Part shown: positions 6,169 through 8,311 of the stretch, one piece after another
Numbering within the stretch: position 1 is the first letter of the stretch
Layout: each line of letters opens with the position of its first letter
Source: Thermoplasmata archaeon
GTDB taxonomy: Archaea > Thermoplasmatota > Thermoplasmata > Thermoplasmatales > Thermoplasmataceae
Assembly: GCA_021850505.1 (NCBI GenBank)
Contig: JAJZLW010000085.1
Span: 1 to 8,311, forward strand
Direction: 5' to 3'
Length of the DNA: 8,311 nt
The notes under the pieces: model-generated
Told to the model about the DNA's origin: nothing
Seen by the model: the letters and a program-made list of their open reading frames with translations, nothing else
Databases searched by the model: none
Translations under genes and position numbers: made by a program

Positions 6169-6240
6169 GGGTCTGCCCGGATTTGGACCGGGGTCGCCAA
6201 CTCCCGAAGCTGGTAGGATACCAAACTACCCCACAGACCC
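6169..6240 (-). tRNA. tRNA-Pro with anticodon CGG
   Basis: A 72-nt cloverleaf on the minus strand. The acceptor stem is GGGTCTG/CAGACCC. The D arm is GGGT...TCCT with G18 G19, a U13-U22 mismatch and a G10-U25 wobble. The anticodon stem is CCAGC/GTTGG with loop TTCGGGA, giving U33, anticodon CGG and G37. The variable loop is CGAC, and the T stem is CCCGG/CCGGG. No intron is present. The base after the acceptor is A (discriminator A73) and CCA is not encoded, as usual in archaea. It would read proline codon CCG. The T loop is TCCAAAT, so position 55 is C rather than the nearly universal U that becomes pseudouridine; U54, C56 and A58 are normal. Confidence 0.93.
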
Positions 6241-6262
6241 TTTTGAAGGCTATTTTTCAGTG

Positions 6263-6270
6263 TGATATAA
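6263..6270 (-). promoter_or_regulatory. TATA box of tRNA-Pro
   Basis: TTATATCA on the minus strand, centred about 26 bp upstream of the first tRNA base and preceded by a purine-rich GAAAA that could be the TFB recognition element. This is good spacing for an archaeal promoter that starts close to the mature tRNA end. Confidence 0.6.
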
Positions 6271-6328
6271 TATTTTCAGAATTCAATGGGAAGAAAATGG
6301 AAAAAGAATAAGAGCTTAAATTTAATTT

Positions 6329-6961
6329 ATGGTTAGGATGACTTTAAATTTCGAGGACTATCTTCTTGTTATGTGGGAGTATCAGGAATCATTTGGTAAA
6401 GTAAGTGAAACTGATATTTCTAAAAGACTTAAGATAAGACCTCCAACTGTTAATGAATATGTTCATAAATTGCAGCAAATGGGTCTTGTGCAGATAAAGA
6501 CAAGGGAAGTTTCATTCACTAACTCCGGGAAGCGTTTCACAATACCGATAGTCAGGGCTCACAGGATAGCTGAGGTCTTTGCTCAAAAAGTATTAGAGGT
6601 ACCATGGGAGGAGGTCCACAAGGCTGTTATGGATCTTGAACACCTATTTTCTGGGAATTATGGAGAAAATCTCTATAAGCATCTCGGATACCCAAGCACC
6701 TGTCCACATGGAAATCCCATATCAGTTGCTGAAAAAGATTCGTCCGCAAGTGTTATGATATCGCCAGAAGGAACATATAAAATAAAGAGGATAGTTTTTG
6801 AAGATTATTCTTTATTAACAAAACTTGCAAATGTTTCTATACTTCCTGATACAACCGTCAAGATCTACAAGGATGGAAGAACCGAGCTTGAGGGGCCTGG
6901 AGGAAGTATTTACCTCGATGACAGCGAGACCCAGATGGTTCACCTCAAGAAGACCAGCTGA
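6329..6961 (+). CDS. DtxR/MntR/IdeR-family metal-dependent repressor
   Basis: A 210-residue metalloregulator. Residues 7-70 are the winged helix (EDYLLVMWEYQE, then the recognition helix at PPTVNEYVHKLQQMGL). Residues 74-128 are the dimerisation and metal-binding domain, with RAHRIAEVF (His78, Glu82), His97, Met101, Glu104 and His105, followed by CPHGNPI. Residues 142-207 look like the FeoA/SH3-like C-terminal domain. Family members bind Fe(II) or Mn(II) and then repress uptake genes. Compared with DtxR the site is mixed: Asp10 replaces Met10 (as in MntR) and Met101 sits where DtxR has Cys102 and MntR has Glu99. Metal preference therefore cannot be assigned. A ZIP transporter gene follows after 83 bp on the same strand. 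The start could also be Met4 (6338). It is divergent from tRNA-Pro with an 88-bp spacer. Confidence 0.9.
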   Translation: MVRMTLNFEDYLLVMWEYQESFGKVSETDISKRLKIRPPTVNEYVHKLQQMGLVQIKTREVSFTNSGKRFTIPIVRAHRIAEVFAQKVLEVPWEEVHKAVMDLEHLFSGNYGENLYKHLGYPSTCPHGNPISVAEKDSSASVMISPEGTYKIKRIVFEDYSLLTKLANVSILPDTTVKIYKDGRTELEGPGGSIYLDDSETQMVHLKKTS

Positions 6962-7017
6962 TTCATTTATCCCCATATACCTGGAATCCAATGTAATTAT
7001 GATAACTACAAAGGATT

Positions 7018-7037
7018 AAATTAGGCTTGCCGAATTT
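7018..7037. promoter_or_regulatory. DtxR/IdeR-like palindromic box on the ZIP promoter
   Basis: A 20-bp palindrome made of AAATTAGGC, a central TT, and GCCGAATTT; 8 of 9 positions in each arm are symmetric. The core TTAGGCTTGCCGAA matches 11 of 14 positions of the first part of the bacterial DtxR/IdeR consensus (TTAGGTTAGCCTAA). A TATA-like TTAAAT (7016-7021) overlaps its left end, 26 bp before the ATG at 7045, so binding would block transcription of the ZIP gene. The natural ligand is the DtxR-family protein encoded just upstream. Confidence 0.65.
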
Positions 7038-7044
7038 TGTGTAA

Positions 7045-7791
7045 ATGGATTTCTATGACGTGATCATCTTTTCAGCGATTATGGGGCTCTCAATATACGG
7101 CTCCTATCCAGTTGTTCTCAAAAAGGATCTGAAGGAGATTCTTAGCAAAGCGCTGATTGCCGTTGCCGTGGGTATCATGATATTTCTCCTGGCTGATGTG
7201 TTCTCTGATGCATCTCAGATACTTTACAATGGTTCACTGTATGGATATGGTTCCTCCCCGGTTCCAGATGCAATATTCTCACTATCACTCATAACGGGGT
7301 TTTTCATGCTGTATATCGTGGAAAATAGATCAAAGTCTGGTCTTACAAAACATAGATTATCTTTCCTTATAGCTTTAGGCATAGGTCTGCAGAATCTTAC
7401 TGAGGGACTGGTCTTTGGATCACTTTCTGCCGAGATCGGGCTGGCTGGAATTGCTCTTGTAGTTCTGATAGGCTTTATTATTCAGAACGTGACAGAAGGT
7501 TTCCCAATTGGTTCTCCATTCATAGGAAATACCGAAGGGAAGGGTTTTTTTGTTCTGGCGATGTTTTTGGTCGGCGGAATTCCAACAATTCTTGGCGGGG
7601 CAATTGGCTTCTTTTATAATTCCAGGACATTCGATCTTGTTTTTGACGGTCTCGCAATTGGTGCAATATTTTACATAATTTTCCCAATGCTCAAGGGTCT
7701 TCTATCAAGTATGACATTTAATTCCAAACGTGTTATTTATGCAGGTCTATTCATCGGTTTTATGGTTGGTTTCTTAGTAAATCTCATATGA
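7045..7791 (+). CDS. ZIP-family divalent metal transporter
   Basis: A 248-residue membrane protein with about eight hydrophobic segments, the usual count for ZIP transporters. The signature helices 4 and 5 are visible as GLQNLTEGLVFG (Gln116, Asn117, Glu120) and IIQNVTEGFPIG (Gln147, Asn148, Glu151), matching the HNxPEG-type metal site of the GufA/ZupT branch. The usual His of helix 4 is Gln here, and helix 6 (GGIPTILGGAIG) lacks the acidic residue found in many relatives. Helix 2 carries Asp51 and Asp55 (LLADVFSDA). The family normally imports Zn(II), Fe(II) or Mn(II) into the cytoplasm. Its DtxR-like neighbour upstream and the palindrome on its promoter suggest metal-repressed uptake; the metal is not determined. 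Spacing of the TATA-like element implies a nearly leaderless mRNA. It converges with the methyltransferase gene, with a 17-bp gap. Confidence 0.88.
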   Translation: MDFYDVIIFSAIMGLSIYGSYPVVLKKDLKEILSKALIAVAVGIMIFLLADVFSDASQILYNGSLYGYGSSPVPDAIFSLSLITGFFMLYIVENRSKSGLTKHRLSFLIALGIGLQNLTEGLVFGSLSAEIGLAGIALVVLIGFIIQNVTEGFPIGSPFIGNTEGKGFFVLAMFLVGGIPTILGGAIGFFYNSRTFDLVFDGLAIGAIFYIIFPMLKGLLSSMTFNSKRVIYAGLFIGFMVGFLVNLI

Positions 7792-7808
7792 AACTTTTGT
7801 TGCAAGAT

Positions 7809-8311
7809 TTATGGTTTTCCAATATAAATTTCCGTATCATAAAGAAGCTCGACCCTGTTATCTCTGCTGTATTTTTTAAAAATATCCTGCATCCTCTCCA
7901 CAACTTCAGGGAAGAGCGGGTCTTCCCTTTTTAAGGAATAGGACGCAGTCATGTATCTGCCAAGTAAACCATCAAAATCAAGTACCTGACTAAATTTAAT
8001 TGATCTATATACGAAATCTGCTGAAAAAAAGCTCCTGATTGTTTTTTCGTCTAATCCGAGGCTTCCAGATCCATGATATCCATTGCTGTAATGAATGCAT
8101 ATATCTTCGAAACCTGCATTTAGTGGTGACCCCTCCGGCCTTCGAGTATTCCAGATCAATACCACATGACCACCCGGCTGCATTACTCTTTTAAACTCTA
8201 TTTTTGCAAGCGATTGGTTGAACCAGTGAAATGATTGCCCTGCAGCGACAAGGTTGACGCTTTTTTCATCAAGACCTGTTTTCTCTGCAGAACCTTTCAT
8301 AGATATGAATT
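7809..8311 (-). CDS. Class I SAM-dependent methyltransferase, 3' part only
   Basis: The reading frame runs off the right edge of the window. The ATG at 8300 is probably internal, because codons for Phe-Ile-Ser continue in frame before it and the SAM-binding GxGxG motif must lie beyond the edge. What remains, numbered from that Met, is the second half of the Rossmann domain: GSAEKTGL, SVNLVAAGQSFHWF (14-27, the motif after strand 4, typical of the Methyltransf_11-like group with 'aFHWf'), and RVMQPGGHVVLIWNTR (38-53). A C-terminal region follows with GRYMTASYS (114-122) and the ending TEIYIGKP. It would transfer a methyl group from S-adenosylmethionine to an unknown, probably small-molecule, acceptor. 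It is convergent with the ZIP gene and there is no sign of a functional link. Confidence 0.85.
   Translation of the reverse strand, partial: FISMKGSAEKTGLDEKSVNLVAAGQSFHWFNQSLAKIEFKRVMQPGGHVVLIWNTRRPEGSPLNAGFEDICIHYSNGYHGSGSLGLDEKTIRSFFSADFVYRSIKFSQVLDFDGLLGRYMTASYSLKREDPLFPEVVERMQDIFKKYSRDNRVELLYDTEIYIGKP

Noticed and set aside
6169..6182. tRNA 3' end as an attachment site of an integrated element
   Set aside because: No second copy of this sequence and no integrase gene are visible in the window.
6169..6240. tRNA read on the plus strand
   Set aside because: The acceptor stem is symmetric, but on the plus strand there is no T-loop motif and no sensible anticodon arm; the minus strand gives a full tRNA-Pro.
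6316..6351. Repeated TTAAATTT around the start of the DtxR-family gene as an autoregulatory operator
   Set aside because: The copies are short, AT-only and unlike the palindrome at the ZIP promoter; chance is a sufficient explanation.
6825..7019. Plus-strand ORF of 64 codons at the end of the DtxR-family gene
   Set aside because: It is an out-of-frame overlap with the C-terminal domain and runs into the ZIP promoter.
1..8311. CRISPR array, insertion-sequence ends or long repeats
   Set aside because: No regularly spaced repeats, no transposase gene and no paired terminal inverted repeats were found by eye.

Overview
The window looks like a chromosomal stretch of an archaeon, most likely from the Thermoplasmatales (the Thermoplasma/Ferroplasma/Cuniculiplasma group). 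The signs are a TRASH-domain copper regulator divergent from a P1B-type copper ATPase, TATA boxes about 26 bp upstream of starts with little or no leader, Shine-Dalgarno matches of the archaeal GGTGAT type, a tRNA gene without encoded CCA, and a DtxR/IdeR-like regulator next to a ZIP transporter. The assignment rests on gene content and family recognition only; no search was run.

Positions 95-3287 form a copper-handling locus. On the minus strand, a 46-residue YHS-domain protein (2543-2683), a Cu(I)-exporting P1B-1 ATPase with an N-terminal YHS domain (430-2532) and a small Cys-containing HesB/IscA-like protein (95-424) are packed head to tail and probably form one operon. Divergent from them, on the plus strand, is an Lrp-like HTH regulator with a C-terminal TRASH domain (2760-3287). 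A perfect 13-bp inverted repeat (2722-2764) covers the shared promoter region and the regulator's start codon and is the obvious operator. Sensor, putative chaperone and exporter all use the same type of small Cys module (TRASH/YHS); no HMA domain is present.

Positions 3387-4813, minus strand, hold a glucose-1-dehydrogenase-like SDR and a pyrimidine-dimer DNA glycosylase of the T4 endonuclease V family. A tandem imperfect 19-21 bp repeat lies upstream of the SDR.

Positions 4814-6168 are AT-rich and gene-poor. They hold one unrecognised six-helix membrane protein with a TTG start (5228-5851), flanked by about 400 and 320 bp without convincing genes, then a tRNA-Pro(CGG) gene on the minus strand (6169-6240) whose T loop has C at the nearly invariant U55.

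Positions 6329-7791, plus strand, are a metal-homeostasis pair: a DtxR/MntR/IdeR-type repressor and a ZIP-family transporter. A 20-bp palindrome resembling a DtxR/IdeR box sits on the predicted promoter of the transporter. The window ends with the 3' part of a class I SAM-dependent methyltransferase on the minus strand (7809-8311), cut by the window edge.
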